Assembly: GCF_014269285.1 (NCBI RefSeq)
Contig: NZ_JACOAF010000003.1
Location: forward strand, 1-64,000
Origin: Rufibacter sediminis
GTDB lineage: Bacteria; Bacteroidota; Bacteroidia; Cytophagales; Hymenobacteraceae
Length of the DNA: 64,000 bases
Direction of reading: 5' to 3'
Each line of letters begins with the position of its first letter. Position 1 is the stretch's first letter. The translations under genes and the position numbers were made by a program. The notes under the pieces were generated by a model. The model saw only the letters and a list, made by a program, of their open reading frames with translations. It ran no database searches and was not told where the DNA came from. Shown in pieces: positions 42,964 through 53,562 of the stretch.

Positions 42964-45474
42964 ATGATAAAATCACCCCCCTTGGTTGCAGTACTGGTAA
43001 TATTACTATTACTGTGTGGGAACGAAACAAATGCCCAAACCGATACCGTTACCTATCACATCTCCATTAGCCAGAGAAATGTAAATATTGCTGGTAAAGA
43101 GAGTATGGGCTTAACCATAAACGGGTCTATCCCAGGGCCTACGTTGCGGTTTCCTGAAGGAGGCTACGCTGTGATATACGTAAAAAATGAGATGAATGTG
43201 GAAACTTCAGTGCATTGGCATGGCTTGCTGCTGCCTAATTTCCAGGACGGTGTCCCTTACCTGACCACACCTCCCATTGAACCAGGCAAAACCCTCAAAT
43301 ACGAGTTTGCCTTAAGGCATGCGGGCACCTATTGGTACCACTCCCACACCGGCTTGCAGGAACAGTCTGGCGTATATGGTTCCATTGTTATCGAACCCAA
43401 AGAAAAAACGTTGGACTACGCCCGAGATTTTGTCGTGGTTCTATCTGACTGGACATATGAGAAGCCAAAGAATGTCTTGAAGAACCTGAAACGCGGGCTA
43501 GAAATCTATGACATACAGAAAGGTACGTCAACCCCGCTGGGCATGGTCATAGCAAGGGGTGCCTTGGGGGCACAGCTTAATTTCTGGCGACAACGGATGG
43601 AAGGGGCCGATATAGCCGATATTTACTATCCTGCTTTCCTTACCAACGGTCAACCTGTGCAGGAATACCCGGAGTTTACACCGGGAGAGAAAGTAAGGCT
43701 ACGCATTATAAATGCCGCCGCCTCCAGCCAATTCTGGTTGACCTTCGGCGGAGAAGAACCGCTGTTGGTAGCCGCTGATGGTTTAGATGTAATGCCTGTG
43801 CAACGGAACAAAACGTTTATTGCCGTAGCTGAAACCTATGATTTCATTGTCACCATTCCGCAAAACGGCAGAATGGAGGTAAGGGCTACCGTGCAGGATG
43901 GCTCTGGCCAAACAAGCGCCTTCTTCGGGCAAGGCAATATCCTTAACGCGCCAGATGTGCCCCGGCCAGATAAAGTAGCCATGATGCAGCAAATGGCCAG
44001 GATGAAGATGAGAATGGGGGCTCCTGCCTCCAAGTTCAATCCAGGGAAGGAAGAGCCTGTTGAAATGATGAACAAGTGGGGAATGCAGATGGAAGCAGAG
44101 ATGGGCATGGGGCAAATGGGGGGAATGAACCACGGCACCGCTGATGCTGGCATGATGCAGAAAGGGAGAAAAGATGGCATGAGTAGTTCTAAAGATTCTC
44201 TGGCCAACTCTAAAACAAGCCATGAATACATGTCCCACCAGGGAGGAAACCGGCAGGCAAACAAGATGGAAATGGGAAAAGCGGGGGAGAAAACAAAAAT
44301 GGATTCGGTGTCCGCTGGTGGAATGGACCATTCCGGAATGGACCATGGGATGAATACTGCCCCCATGAGAAAATCGGCTACAAACCCTGGAATGCCTATG
44401 GCAGGGATGGGTCAGGAAAACAGCGAGCAAGGCATGTCCGGCATGGGCATGTTTGCTGATTACAACTACGACTACTTAAAATCGCCGGAGAAAACAGATT
44501 TCCTGACTGATAAACCAGTTAAGGAAATGGTGCTGAACCTAACCGGTAACATGGTGCGCTACATTTGGAGCCTGAACGGAGTGCCATTAAATGAAGCGGA
44601 TAAAATAAAAATCAATAAAGGCGAAGTAACGCGCATTATCCTTAACAACCTGACCATGATGCACCACCCCATGCACTTGCACGGGCATTTTTTCAGGGTT
44701 ATCAATGAGAACGGGGAATATTCCCCTCTGAAGCATACCGTAAACGTGGCTCCCATGCAAAAGGTAGTCATTGAGTTTGATGCCAATGAGTACGGCGACT
44801 GGTTCTTCCACTGCCATGTCCTGTACCACATGGACGCGGGCATGGCACGGGTCTTTAGTTACGGTACCCCCAGGGACGAAAGGCTGGAACGCTATCCTCT
44901 ATCTATCCTCACAAACAAAAGCAATCATTTTTTTACCTGGGGTGTCGTTGACGCAGCCTCCCACATGACAGAACTCAACCTCGTGTCCTCCAACATAAGG
45001 AACCAGTTTGTTTTAAACGCAGAATACGGTTGGAATAGGAACCTGGAAGCAGAGTTTACCTACGGGCGGTTCCTGTATGACTACCTAAGTGTTTTCGGAG
45101 GCGTCAACGTGGAAAACGAAGAGGACAATAGCCTTGACGAAATACAACCCACAGCCATAGTAGGCTTCAGGTACCTTACTCCGTACCTTTTTAACCTGGA
45201 CGTTCGGATTGACAACAAACTCCGTCCCCAGATAAGCTTAGCCCGAGAGGTACTTGTATTTCCCCGGACTTTCCTGTTCGGGGAGTTTGAATACCAAGCT
45301 GACTTTGGTTGGGTAAATGATACGCAAGAAGGCAGTATAAGCAGCGGCAAGGGTTACAAGAAGGAAATTGTCTGGAGGGTAGGCTCTGAATATCTTATCT
45401 CTAAAACCTTCTCGCTTATGGCAAACTATGATAACAGGTTTGGTGCGGGAGGAGGATTGACCGTAAGGTTTTGA
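42964..45474 (+). CDS. copA: Multicopper oxidase CopA fused to a CopB-like outer-membrane barrel domain
   Basis: 836 aa from ATG 42964, which gives a signal peptide (VAVLVILLLLCGNETNAQ). Residues 30-640 form a CopA-type multicopper oxidase: SVHWHGLLLPNFQDG, YWYHSHTG, HPMHLHGHFF and the type-1/trinuclear motif HCHVLYHMDAGM. Between domains 2 and 3 is a Met/His-rich linker of about 180 residues (GMGQMGGMNHG, MDHSGMDHGMN). Residues 660-836 are a beta-rich CopB-like domain (TELNLVSSNIRNQFVLNAEY ... LTVRF). It oxidises Cu(I) in the periplasm; the fused barrel would tether it to the outer membrane. Normally copA and copB are separate genes. Confidence 0.85.
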   Translation: MIKSPPLVAVLVILLLLCGNETNAQTDTVTYHISISQRNVNIAGKESMGLTINGSIPGPTLRFPEGGYAVIYVKNEMNVETSVHWHGLLLPNFQDGVPYLTTPPIEPGKTLKYEFALRHAGTYWYHSHTGLQEQSGVYGSIVIEPKEKTLDYARDFVVVLSDWTYEKPKNVLKNLKRGLEIYDIQKGTSTPLGMVIARGALGAQLNFWRQRMEGADIADIYYPAFLTNGQPVQEYPEFTPGEKVRLRIINAAASSQFWLTFGGEEPLLVAADGLDVMPVQRNKTFIAVAETYDFIVTIPQNGRMEVRATVQDGSGQTSAFFGQGNILNAPDVPRPDKVAMMQQMARMKMRMGAPASKFNPGKEEPVEMMNKWGMQMEAEMGMGQMGGMNHGTADAGMMQKGRKDGMSSSKDSLANSKTSHEYMSHQGGNRQANKMEMGKAGEKTKMDSVSAGGMDHSGMDHGMNTAPMRKSATNPGMPMAGMGQENSEQGMSGMGMFADYNYDYLKSPEKTDFLTDKPVKEMVLNLTGNMVRYIWSLNGVPLNEADKIKINKGEVTRIILNNLTMMHHPMHLHGHFFRVINENGEYSPLKHTVNVAPMQKVVIEFDANEYGDWFFHCHVLYHMDAGMARVFSYGTPRDERLERYPLSILTNKSNHFFTWGVVDAASHMTELNLVSSNIRNQFVLNAEYGWNRNLEAEFTYGRFLYDYLSVFGGVNVENEEDNSLDEIQPTAIVGFRYLTPYLFNLDVRIDNKLRPQISLAREVLVFPRTFLFGEFEYQADFGWVNDTQEGSISSGKGYKKEIVWRVGSEYLISKTFSLMANYDNRFGAGGGLTVRF

Positions 45475-45604
45475 AGGGAAAGTCTTTAGTGTCTATCAGC
45501 AGTTTTAGGGGAAACTATAATGGCTGTATAAAAAGATAACAATAGTCAATCGGTTTTTTCAGATGAACAAAATAATATAACGCTTTTTCAAAATTATGTC
45601 ACAC

Positions 45605-45630
45605 AATACCCTAAGTCAATGGGTATTTTT
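45605..45630 (+). terminator. Rho-independent terminator
   Basis: AATACCC / GGGTATT stem with a T run, 130 bp after the oxidase gene. Confidence 0.6.
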
Positions 45631-45706
45631 ATGATAGAAAGCTAAGTGCCTAAATGAGTACTTATGCATAGGTCTTAATTGATAACCAAACAATAATTGA
45701 AAGATT

Positions 45707-45919
45707 ATGGAAACTCTGAAATTTAAAACCAATATCAAATGCGGTGGATGTGTAGCCACTGTTACTCCCTTTCTAAACAATGAAAAAAGTGTTGAGAAGT
45801 GGCAAGTAGACACTAATAACCCTGATAAAATTTTAACTGTCGAAGGAAGTACCGTAAGCGAGCAGGAAGTAGTAGAGGCAGTTGAGAAAGCGGGCTTCAA
45901 AATAGAGCCACTTCAATAG
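45707..45919 (+). CDS. HMA-domain copper chaperone (CopZ-like)
   Basis: 70 aa consisting of one HMA domain with an intact metal loop, NIKCGGCVATV, in a beta-alpha-beta-beta-alpha-beta pattern. Cytosolic copper carrier expected to deliver Cu(I) to the P-type ATPases. Paralogue of 39959-40198, which lacks the cysteines. Followed by its own terminator, so it is monocistronic. Confidence 0.88.
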   Translation: METLKFKTNIKCGGCVATVTPFLNNEKSVEKWQVDTNNPDKILTVEGSTVSEQEVVEAVEKAGFKIEPLQ

Positions 45920-45931
45920 AAGAGCAAAAAT

Positions 45932-45968
45932 AAAGGGGTAATCTACAAAATTACCCCTTTATTTTTAT
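45932..45968 (+). terminator. Rho-independent terminator after the HMA chaperone gene
   Basis: AAAGGGGTAAT / ATTACCCCTTT perfect 11-bp stem followed by ATTTTTATT. Confidence 0.85.
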
Positions 45969-45999
45969 TCCGAATCTTCCTGAATTAAACCCGTAAACT

Positions 46000-48105
46000 A
46001 TGGAACACTCCCATCATAACCACCATCCAAGCAACGAAAGGAATTCTAAAGACACCGAAGCAGCGGAGAAAATAGCCGAGAAAACCTTGCATGCCCATAA
46101 CCGGGCGATACCTAACGAGGGGCGACACCCTTCAGGGCACGGGGAGCACGGCCACGACCATCATGCCATGATGATTGATGATTTCCGGAAAAGGTTTTGG
46201 GTCTCTCTGCTACTATCGGTTCCGGTAATCATCATCAGCCCGATGGTACAGGATATTTTAGGGTACCGGCTGGAAATACCCTTTAACATGTACATCGCCT
46301 TTGCCCTTTCTTCTGTCATCTTCTTTTACGGGGGATGGCCATTTCTGACCGGTTTTAGGGATGAGGTAAAGAAGGGGTCTCCCGGCATGATGACATTGAT
46401 TGCAATTGCAATAACGGTAGCTTACCTCTACAGTACCGCCATCGTCTTCGGACTGGAGGGAATGGATTTCTTCTGGGAACTGGCCACCCTCATCGTCATC
46501 ATGCTCTTGGGCCACTGGATAGAAATGAAATCCGTTTTAGGAGCTTCCCGCGCCTTGGAGCTGTTGGTTAGTCTCATGCCCTCCGAAGCGCATGTCATAA
46601 GAGGGGGGGAAACGGTAGATGTCAGGATTGATGCCCTGCAAAAAAATGACCTGATACTGATAAAGCCAGGCGAAAAGATTCCGGCTGATGGCCTTATAGA
46701 GGAGGGGGAAAGCTATGTGAATGAAAGCATGCTCACCGGCGAAAGCAAGCCCGCGCAGAAGGTAAAAGATGACAAGGTAATAGGGGGCTCCATAAATGGG
46801 ACCGGCTCTCTGAAAGTAAAGGTGCAAGGAACCGGTGAAGAGAGCTACTTGAACAAAGTCATCAGCCTGGTGCAGGAAGCCCAGAAAACTAAATCAGACA
46901 CGCAGCACCTCGCCGACAAAGCAGCCCGCTGGCTGACCTACATTGCCCTTTTCTCCGGATTTACAACTTTTGCCGTTTGGCTATTGATTGGTGCTGAATT
47001 GGCTTTCGCCTTGGAGCGGATGGTAACCGTGATGGTAATTTCTTGCCCCCATGCACTGGGCTTAGCGGTACCTTTGGTAGTTGCTATCTCTACGGCAATT
47101 TCAGCTAAAAATGGCTTGCTTATACGAAACCGGACGGCTTTTGAGAATTCCCGCAAGATAACCACGATTATCTTCGATAAAACTGGAACCCTTACCCAAG
47201 GCTCCCACCAGGTGGCCCGTATTGTTTCATTCAATCCCGCCTTCCCGGAAAAAGAGTTGCTGCGGCTTGCAGCTGGGGTGGAGCAAAACTCAGAGCATTA
47301 TATTTCTCAGGGTATCATGATACGGGTTAAGGCCGAAGGTATCTCCATTCCTACCGCCGAAGGATTTAATTACCTACCTGGAAAAGGTCTGGAAGGGACA
47401 GTCGAAGGAAAATCAGTAAAGGTAGTTGGCCCAAATTACATTAAAGAGTTTAGCATTCAGGTTCCTGAAAGCGATGCGGAAGAAGAGGTGGAAACGGTTG
47501 TATATGTATTGATAGATGGAACGGTAGCTGGCTTTATTAGCTTGAAAGACCAAATCCGCCCGGAATCAGCGGAAGCAATAGAAATCCTGAAAAGAAACGG
47601 CATTAAAAATCTTTTACTCACCGGTGATAATGACCGGGTGGCAAAGAGTGTCAGTGACACGTTGAAAATGGATGGATTCCTAGCCAATGTGCTGCCCCAT
47701 CAAAAACAGGAAAAGATAAAGGAGTTACAGGATAAAGGCGAATTTGTGGCTATGACCGGCGATGGGGTAAATGATGCACCTGCATTGGCGCAGGCAGACG
47801 TAGGCATTGCAGTAGGCTCCGGAACAGATGTGGCCGCTGAAACCGCTGATATTATCTTGGTGAACAGCAACCCAAAGGATATTGCTTCTCTGATTCTCTT
47901 TGGTAAGGCTACCTACCGCAAGATGATTCAGAATATCATCTGGGCCACTGCCTATAATGTCATAGCCCTGCCTTTGGCCGCAGGTGTTTTATACAACCAA
48001 GGAATCATGGTATCACCAGCCATTGGAGCCGCATTGATGAGTATGAGCACAGTTATTGTTGCAATTAACGCCCAATTGTTACGGAGTCAAATCAAAAGCC
48101 AATAA
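46000..48105 (+). CDS. copB: CopB-type P1B-3 copper-exporting ATPase
   Basis: 701-aa heavy-metal ATPase exporting Cu(II)/Cu(I)/Ag across the inner membrane. Cys-Pro-His motif VISCPHALGLAVPL marks the P1B-3 (CopB) class; phosphorylation motif DKTGTLTQG and hinge TGDGVNDAPALAQADVG are complete. In place of an HMA domain it has a His-rich N-terminus (HSHHNHHPSNE; HGEHGHDHHAM), usual for CopB. It converges on copA with a shared bidirectional terminator. Confidence 0.92.
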   Translation: MEHSHHNHHPSNERNSKDTEAAEKIAEKTLHAHNRAIPNEGRHPSGHGEHGHDHHAMMIDDFRKRFWVSLLLSVPVIIISPMVQDILGYRLEIPFNMYIAFALSSVIFFYGGWPFLTGFRDEVKKGSPGMMTLIAIAITVAYLYSTAIVFGLEGMDFFWELATLIVIMLLGHWIEMKSVLGASRALELLVSLMPSEAHVIRGGETVDVRIDALQKNDLILIKPGEKIPADGLIEEGESYVNESMLTGESKPAQKVKDDKVIGGSINGTGSLKVKVQGTGEESYLNKVISLVQEAQKTKSDTQHLADKAARWLTYIALFSGFTTFAVWLLIGAELAFALERMVTVMVISCPHALGLAVPLVVAISTAISAKNGLLIRNRTAFENSRKITTIIFDKTGTLTQGSHQVARIVSFNPAFPEKELLRLAAGVEQNSEHYISQGIMIRVKAEGISIPTAEGFNYLPGKGLEGTVEGKSVKVVGPNYIKEFSIQVPESDAEEEVETVVYVLIDGTVAGFISLKDQIRPESAEAIEILKRNGIKNLLLTGDNDRVAKSVSDTLKMDGFLANVLPHQKQEKIKELQDKGEFVAMTGDGVNDAPALAQADVGIAVGSGTDVAAETADIILVNSNPKDIASLILFGKATYRKMIQNIIWATAYNVIALPLAAGVLYNQGIMVSPAIGAALMSMSTVIVAINAQLLRSQIKSQ

Positions 48106-48110
48106 GATTT

Positions 48111-48151
48111 AAAAGCCTAGTGTCTGCCGGTCTGACAAGCACTAGGCTTTT
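48111..48151. terminator. Bidirectional terminator between copB and copA
   Basis: AAAAGCCTAGTG / CACTAGGCTTTT perfect 12-bp stem between convergent genes. Confidence 0.88.
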
Positions 48152-48175
48152 ACAATTGGAAAACGCATTATAAAA

Positions 48176-50443
48176 TTATAGCTGCTGTGCTTTCAAACGC
48201 AGGCTGTTAGCAACTACTGATACCGAACTCAGCGCCATCGCTGCCCCGGCAATCATAGGGTCCAATAAGAATCCATAGAACGGGTAGAGCACGCCAGCTG
48301 CAATCGGAATGCCAACAAGGTTATAGATAAAAGCCCAGAATAAATTCTGCCGGATGGCATTCACGGTTAACTTAGATAACTTCAGGGCCTTCGGTAACAA
48401 TTGCAAATCAGAGGTAATGAGAGTCATCTTGGCTACGTCAATGGCTATATCCGAACCTTTCCCCATTGCGATGCTTACATCTGCCTGCGCCAGTGCCTGA
48501 GAGTCATTAATCCCGTCCCCTACCATCCCTACGACTTTGCCTTGGCTTTGAAGAAGCTTTATAAAATCAGCCTTCTCGCTTGGCATTACCTCAGCTTGGA
48601 AATGCTCAATCCCCACCTGCCGGGCAACTGAAGCCGCCGTTCGGGCATTATCACCAGTCAGCATATAAACCTCGATTCCCCTTTGCTGCAGTAATTCAAT
48701 CGCCTTAGCCGATGTATCTTTAACCTTGTCGGCAATGGCCAAGATAGCCACTGCCTTCCCCTCCTCTGCAAAATAAATCACGGTTTTAGCTGCCTCTGCC
48801 CAATTTTCGGCCACACTGGACAGGTCACTTGAAACCGATATTTCCTCTGCAGCCATGTACTTAGGGCTGCCCACTAAGTAGAAGCGTCCCTGCCAGCTTG
48901 CCTTCACCCCTTTTCCGGTTACGCTATCGAACCCATCTATCTCCACAGATGGGACAGCGCCATCCCGCAGGTGGCGGGCTACGGCTTCCGCTAAAGGATG
49001 CTCAGATAGTTGTTCCAGGGAGAATAGCACGGATTGCAGCTCTCTGTGACGTGAGCGGACTTCTTCCGCCCAGAGAACATCCGTTACTACTGGCTTGCCT
49101 TCGGTTATGGTACCGGTTTTATCTAGAATGAGAGCATTCAGGCGGTGTGCCTGTTCTAAACTTTCGGCATCTTTTATAAGGATACCATGTTCGGCTCCCT
49201 TCCCTACCCCTACCATAATAGCTGTGGGGGTGGCTAGACCCAATGCGCAGGGGCAGGCAATAACCAACACCGTTACGAAAGCCAGTAATCCTTGTGAAAG
49301 GCCGTTATCACCGCCTAAAACCAGCCAAGTAACCAAAGTGACAAGAGCAAAAACAAACACAACGGGCACGAAAATCCCGGCTATTTTATCGACTAATTTC
49401 TGCACCGGGGCTTTAGAACCCTGGGCATCCTGCACTAATTTGATGATTTGAGCTAAAAGTGTCTCACTGCCCACCTTCTCAGCCGTAAAGCGAAAGCTGC
49501 CTTTTTGGTTAATTGTTCCGGCAAATACTTTATCGCCCATTCTTTTGGAAACAGGCACTGGTTCCCCGCTTATCATCGATTCGTCAACATAAGAAGAACC
49601 GGAGGAAACTTCACCGTCTACCGGTACTTTTTCGCCGGAACGCACGAGAAGAACATTTCCTTTCTGAATAGTTGAAATGGGCACTTCGCGTTCCTGGTCT
49701 CCCTCAACAAGCCAAACTGTTTTAGGCTGCAGCCCAATCAGTTTTTTTATCGCTGAAGAGGTACTGGATTTTGCCCGCTCTTCCAGCAATTTGCCCAGCA
49801 TGATAAAAACAATGACAACCGCAGCCGCCTCAAAATAAACGTGGGGATGTAAATTTCGCGCATGCCAAAAACCGGGATTTACTGTATTAAAAACACTAAA
49901 AGCGAAGGCAGTGCCGGTACTTAGAGCTACCAGCGTATCCATGTTGGCCTTACCATGGCGGGCTTGCTTGAAGGCATTGACAAAGAAGTTGCGTCCAAAT
50001 ACAAATAGAACCGGGGCACTTAAAGCCATCATTATCCAATTGCCATAAGGCATCTCCATAAAGAACATCCCGATGACGACCACAGGCAGCGTAAGTAGGC
50101 CTGCCAAAACAGTCTTTCTTTTGAGCTCCCGGTAATGGCTCTGCTGGGTTTCCTCTTGAATCTCCTGGGCATTCTCAGTATCTATTATCAAGTCATACCC
50201 GACCGATTGAAGCGCCTTTTGCATATCAATTACCTGTACCTTTTCCGGATTATAGGTAACCTGTAAAGTCTGGGTCGCAAAGTTTACGTTAGCCTGGGTA
50301 ACGCCCGGCGTACTGGCAACCATGGATTCCACACTAACCGCACAAGCTGCACAAGTCATACCGGTGACCGGCATGGAAGCTTGGCTAATGGCTTCATCCG
50401 CAATTCGCTCAGGGATAGTGGAGGTATCATTATAATTCTTCAT
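48176..50443 (-). CDS. copA: CopA-type P1B-1 copper-exporting ATPase
   Basis: 755-aa Cu(I) exporter of the inner membrane. One N-terminal HMA domain with [13 protein letters not shown], eight membrane helices, the CPC motif [25 protein letters not shown] and [17 protein letters not shown]. The CPC class (Cu(I)/Ag(I)) complements the CPH-class CopB beside it, so the island has both. N-glutamine/glutamate-rich linker (about 112-122) is unremarkable. Confidence 0.93.
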   Translation of the reverse strand: MKNYNDTSTIPERIADEAISQASMPVTGMTCAACAVSVESMVASTPGVTQANVNFATQTLQVTYNPEKVQVIDMQKALQSVGYDLIIDTENAQEIQEETQQSHYRELKRKTVLAGLLTLPVVVIGMFFMEMPYGNWIMMALSAPVLFVFGRNFFVNAFKQARHGKANMDTLVALSTGTAFAFSVFNTVNPGFWHARNLHPHVYFEAAAVVIVFIMLGKLLEERAKSSTSSAIKKLIGLQPKTVWLVEGDQEREVPISTIQKGNVLLVRSGEKVPVDGEVSSGSSYVDESMISGEPVPVSKRMGDKVFAGTINQKGSFRFTAEKVGSETLLAQIIKLVQDAQGSKAPVQKLVDKIAGIFVPVVFVFALVTLVTWLVLGGDNGLSQGLLAFVTVLVIACPCALGLATPTAIMVGVGKGAEHGILIKDAESLEQAHRLNALILDKTGTITEGKPVVTDVLWAEEVRSRHRELQSVLFSLEQLSEHPLAEAVARHLRDGAVPSVEIDGFDSVTGKGVKASWQGRFYLVGSPKYMAAEEISVSSDLSSVAENWAEAAKTVIYFAEEGKAVAILAIADKVKDTSAKAIELLQQRGIEVYMLTGDNARTAASVARQVGIEHFQAEVMPSEKADFIKLLQSQGKVVGMVGDGINDSQALAQADVSIAMGKGSDIAIDVAKMTLITSDLQLLPKALKLSKLTVNAIRQNLFWAFIYNLVGIPIAAGVLYPFYGFLLDPMIAGAAMALSSVSVVANSLRLKAQQL

Positions 50444-50790
50444 ATCCTTAATTCCATGTTAATTATATACGAAGTTAAAGCTGCCTTCCCTCTAGACCGT
50501 TACAGAATTAAAGAAAAGAATAACAAGATTTAGCCTAGTAACCAATTAAAAAGGATAACATATTAACTAGCTTGAAGCTGATTTTCTAACTATAAGATTC
50601 AATGAATCCCATAGCAGGAAACTTCTGACAGAAGATAGTATCCAGAGTTTTCCTTAATATATAAACTGCAAAAGGCCCGTTCTTTCGAACAGGCCTTACC
50701 GAAAGCAGGAGACTACTCTGCTACCGGTTAATATGTACATCAGATTCTCACCTTTCTGATGTTACATAAAGCTTAATTGTCTTTTTTGCT
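50444..50790. other. Intergenic region upstream of copA
   Basis: A 347-bp spacer holding the copA promoter region and, near 50672-50697, a hairpin that probably ends the arsenic operon. Otherwise nothing was recognised. Confidence 0.45.
50672..50697 (-). terminator. Hairpin terminator candidate of the arsenic operon
   Basis: AAGGCC-N-GTTC / GAAC-N-GGCCTT with a 4-nt loop; on the minus strand it is followed by TTTTGC, about 95 bp past the last gene. Confidence 0.55.
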
Positions 50791-51630
50791 TTACCCTGGT
50801 AAAATCAAAAGTGGGTATGTGGCATGGCGGATAAATTGAGCAATGGTGCTTTCATGAAAAAGTTTCTCTATGAAAGAGCGCTTCCTTGAAACCAAACTCA
50901 ATAAAATGTCCCCCTTATTTTCCTGTAGGTAACGGCTAAGCCCGGCAACCACATTGGCATCAGAAACCCATTTCGTCTCCAGTTTGTCTGTGGCAAAGGA
51001 AAGTTGTTTGTTTATTAGTTGATTAATATGGGTAGCCCTGTGCTCATTCATTTCCGCAGATACATGAACTACTTGAACTACCGGCTGCAAAGCCTCAACC
51101 ATCTCATTCAGAATAGTAGATGGAAAAGCAAACTTCTTTCCATCTAAACCAATAACTAATTGCCTTGGGAATGCATGTACTTTGATAACTTCCGGTACTA
51201 CGAGCAGCGAAAGCTTCTCCAATTTCAACAGATGAAGAGATGTGCTGTCCACCATTTCATCCGGGATATCCTCTGTATAGCATTTTCCTATTACTACTAA
51301 AGGATTGTTCAATGACTGTAGATAAGCCGCTAACTGACCTGCCATTGAACCGGTAAGCAAGACTGGCTCAATGGTAAGTTCATTACCAAATTCATCGCAT
51401 CTTCTCTGCAAAGCAGCCTCCTGCTCCTCACTGGAGGAGATGGGAAATTTATCCTCGAAATACTTGGAATAGGGGGCTGCCTCCACAAAATAATTTGCAT
51501 CTAAAATGGAGTGCTGCCAGATATGCACCAATTTTATTGTAGTCGGTACTTTCTTAGCTAACGAAACGGCATAATGCAAAGCGTTATCTGCTGCCGTAGA
51601 GAAATCCGTCAAAACAACTAAATCAATCAT
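50791..51630 (-). CDS. Tandem universal stress protein (UspA-like)
   Basis: 279 aa, two Usp domains. The first starts IDLVVLTDFSTAADNALHYA with the typical Dxx-S/T nucleotide-side strand and ends SLLVVPEV; the second ends ATYPLLILPG, the usual Usp terminal strand. The GxxxxG nucleotide motif is weak. It is the last gene of the arsenic operon, 22 bp after acr3; a role in stress tolerance with the ars genes is inferred. Confidence 0.8.
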   Translation of the reverse strand: MIDLVVLTDFSTAADNALHYAVSLAKKVPTTIKLVHIWQHSILDANYFVEAAPYSKYFEDKFPISSSEEQEAALQRRCDEFGNELTIEPVLLTGSMAGQLAAYLQSLNNPLVVIGKCYTEDIPDEMVDSTSLHLLKLEKLSLLVVPEVIKVHAFPRQLVIGLDGKKFAFPSTILNEMVEALQPVVQVVHVSAEMNEHRATHINQLINKQLSFATDKLETKWVSDANVVAGLSRYLQENKGDILLSLVSRKRSFIEKLFHESTIAQFIRHATYPLLILPG

Positions 51631-51652
51631 AAATACAGAGGTTAAAGTTCAA

Positions 51653-52741
51653 TCAATTGCTTTGCGGAAGGGGCTCGGAATAGGCATCCTTCCCATAATA
51701 CTTCTTCCGGAACCAATAAGCTAGGTTCACCAAACCAATCAAAGCAGGAACTTCGATAAGGGGCCCAACCACCCCGGCAAAGGCCTGCCCGGAATTCAAT
51801 CCGAAAACACCGATGGCCACGGCTATCGCCAGTTCAAAATTATTGCCTGTAGCAGTAAAGGCCACAGATGCATTCTGCGCATAATTAGCACCCAGTGCTT
51901 TGCCCATGTAGAGGCTCACCACGAACATGATGGCGAAATAAATCACCAGCGGGATAGCGATGCGCACCACGTCCATCGGTATGCGCACGATTAAATTACC
52001 CTTAAGGCTGAACATCACCACAATTGTAAACAACAGGGCAATCAAGGTTATAGGGCTGATAGCCGGAATAAAAACCGTATTATACCAGATATCCCCCTTC
52101 ATGCGGCGTAAGAAAAAGCTGGACAGAAAGCCCATCAGGAAAGGCACCCCGAGGTATATGCCTACACTTTCGGCAATAGCACCCATGCTTATATCCACAA
52201 TCTCGCCTTCCAAGCCAAACCAGGTAGGAAGAACGGTAATAAAGACGAAAGCGAAAACACTGTAAAAAAGCACTTGGAAGATACTATTGAAAGCTACCAA
52301 ACCGGCTGCATATTCCCGGTCGCCTTCGGCCAGTTCATTCCATACCAGTACCATTGCAATACAACGCGCCAAACCTATCAGAATGATTCCCACCATATAT
52401 TCCGGATAGTCCCGCAGGAAAATAATCGCCAGGAGAAACATCAGAATAGGCCCAATTATCCAGTTTAAAACCAGAGAAAGTGTGATGACCTTTACATTTT
52501 TGAATACCCGCCCTAACTGCCCGTATTTAACTTTGGCCAAAGGTGGGTACATCATTAAAATCAGACCGATAGCAATGGGCACATTAACTGTGCCTACCTG
52601 AAAGGCATTTATCACGTCTTCAGTTCCTGGATATACATAGCCGATTAGGACCCCGATAGCCATCGCTAAGAAAATCCACAGGGTCAGGAATTGGTCCAAC
52701 CGGGAAAGCTTTTTCCTCTTATCTACTGTACATTGACTCAT
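51653..52741 (-). CDS. acr3: Acr3-family arsenite efflux permease
   Basis: 362-aa, ten-helix arsenite exporter. The Acr3 signature with its essential Cys is present: [20 protein letters not shown], as is the late [20 protein letters not shown] motif. It removes As(III) made by ArsC. Within the operon it lies between the metallophosphoesterase and the stress protein genes. Confidence 0.93.
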   Translation of the reverse strand: MSQCTVDKRKKLSRLDQFLTLWIFLAMAIGVLIGYVYPGTEDVINAFQVGTVNVPIAIGLILMMYPPLAKVKYGQLGRVFKNVKVITLSLVLNWIIGPILMFLLAIIFLRDYPEYMVGIILIGLARCIAMVLVWNELAEGDREYAAGLVAFNSIFQVLFYSVFAFVFITVLPTWFGLEGEIVDISMGAIAESVGIYLGVPFLMGFLSSFFLRRMKGDIWYNTVFIPAISPITLIALLFTIVVMFSLKGNLIVRIPMDVVRIAIPLVIYFAIMFVVSLYMGKALGANYAQNASVAFTATGNNFELAIAVAIGVFGLNSGQAFAGVVGPLIEVPALIGLVNLAYWFRKKYYGKDAYSEPLPQSN

Positions 52742-52767
52742 TATCTATATAATAAAAGTGAAATTCA

Positions 52768-53547
52768 TTATGCCGTCCGGAGCATATCGGCGAACTCGTT
52801 AGGCAATGGGCTGGCTTCTACAGCCTGAGCTGATTTCTCCACATCATAGGCAACCCGAACAAACTCAACCTTGATGCTTTCCGGATTGGACAAACTACTC
52901 TCCGGGGTCAACTCCAGGATGACATAGCAGCTGCGGGGGTCTCCGTCCTTTGGCTTGCCCACTGAACCGATATTGATAGCATGGCGGTAGCGGGTTTGTC
53001 CTTCGTGCTCATAAGGCATGGCCCGGTGGTATGGTTTATGGGTATGGCCAAAAAACATAATGTCCGCCTGGGCATCGGCAAACATATGCAGGAAGCTTTT
53101 CTCCGGGCGGTCCTCAAATAGGTATTCGTTTATCTTGCGCGGACTACCGTGTACTAACAAGGCTTCTATTTTATTCTCAACTTTCGAATCATCCATGAAA
53201 GTCAACCGGATATGACGCGGCAGCATCCTTAGATAATGCCGGGTTTCATCTGTCACGATGCTATTCGTGAAATCGATAGACTGTTGCCCCAGTGATTTTT
53301 CCGTATCGGTTTTATAGGCGCAGCCACAGTTTGGGCTGGCTAGCCCTACCCCTTCATCATAATTTCCGGCAATAGTTGGTATTCTCCTTTTCCGGATTTC
53401 AGCTACTACTTCATTTGCCCAGGGAGCATAGCCCACCAGGTCTCCTAAACAATAAATGGCATCCAGGTTCTGCTTATCCATATCGGCAAATACGGCTTCC
53501 AAAGCAGGTAAATTCGCATGTATATCGCTAAAAAGGGCTATTCTCAT
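52768..53547 (-). CDS. Metallophosphoesterase in the arsenic operon
   Basis: 259 aa with all calcineurin-like motifs: FSDIHANLPALEAV (D8, H10), CLGDLVGYAPW, AGNYDEG (GN[H/Y]-type, here Tyr), LVHGSPR and GHTHKPYHR. YfcE/ApaH-like. Comparable genes are seen in other ars operons but the substrate is not established; hydrolysis of arsenylated or phosphorylated metabolites is speculation. Spaced 15 bp after arsC. Confidence 0.82.
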   Translation of the reverse strand: MRIALFSDIHANLPALEAVFADMDKQNLDAIYCLGDLVGYAPWANEVVAEIRKRRIPTIAGNYDEGVGLASPNCGCAYKTDTEKSLGQQSIDFTNSIVTDETRHYLRMLPRHIRLTFMDDSKVENKIEALLVHGSPRKINEYLFEDRPEKSFLHMFADAQADIMFFGHTHKPYHRAMPYEHEGQTRYRHAINIGSVGKPKDGDPRSCYVILELTPESSLSNPESIKVEFVRVAYDVEKSAQAVEASPLPNEFADMLRTA

Positions 53548-53562
53548 TGTAGTTATCGGGTT

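Noticed and set aside
43783-44430. Long minus-strand open frame opposite the multicopper oxidase gene
   Set aside because: It is the complement of the Met/His-rich linker and gives an implausible His/Ser-rich protein without a start context.
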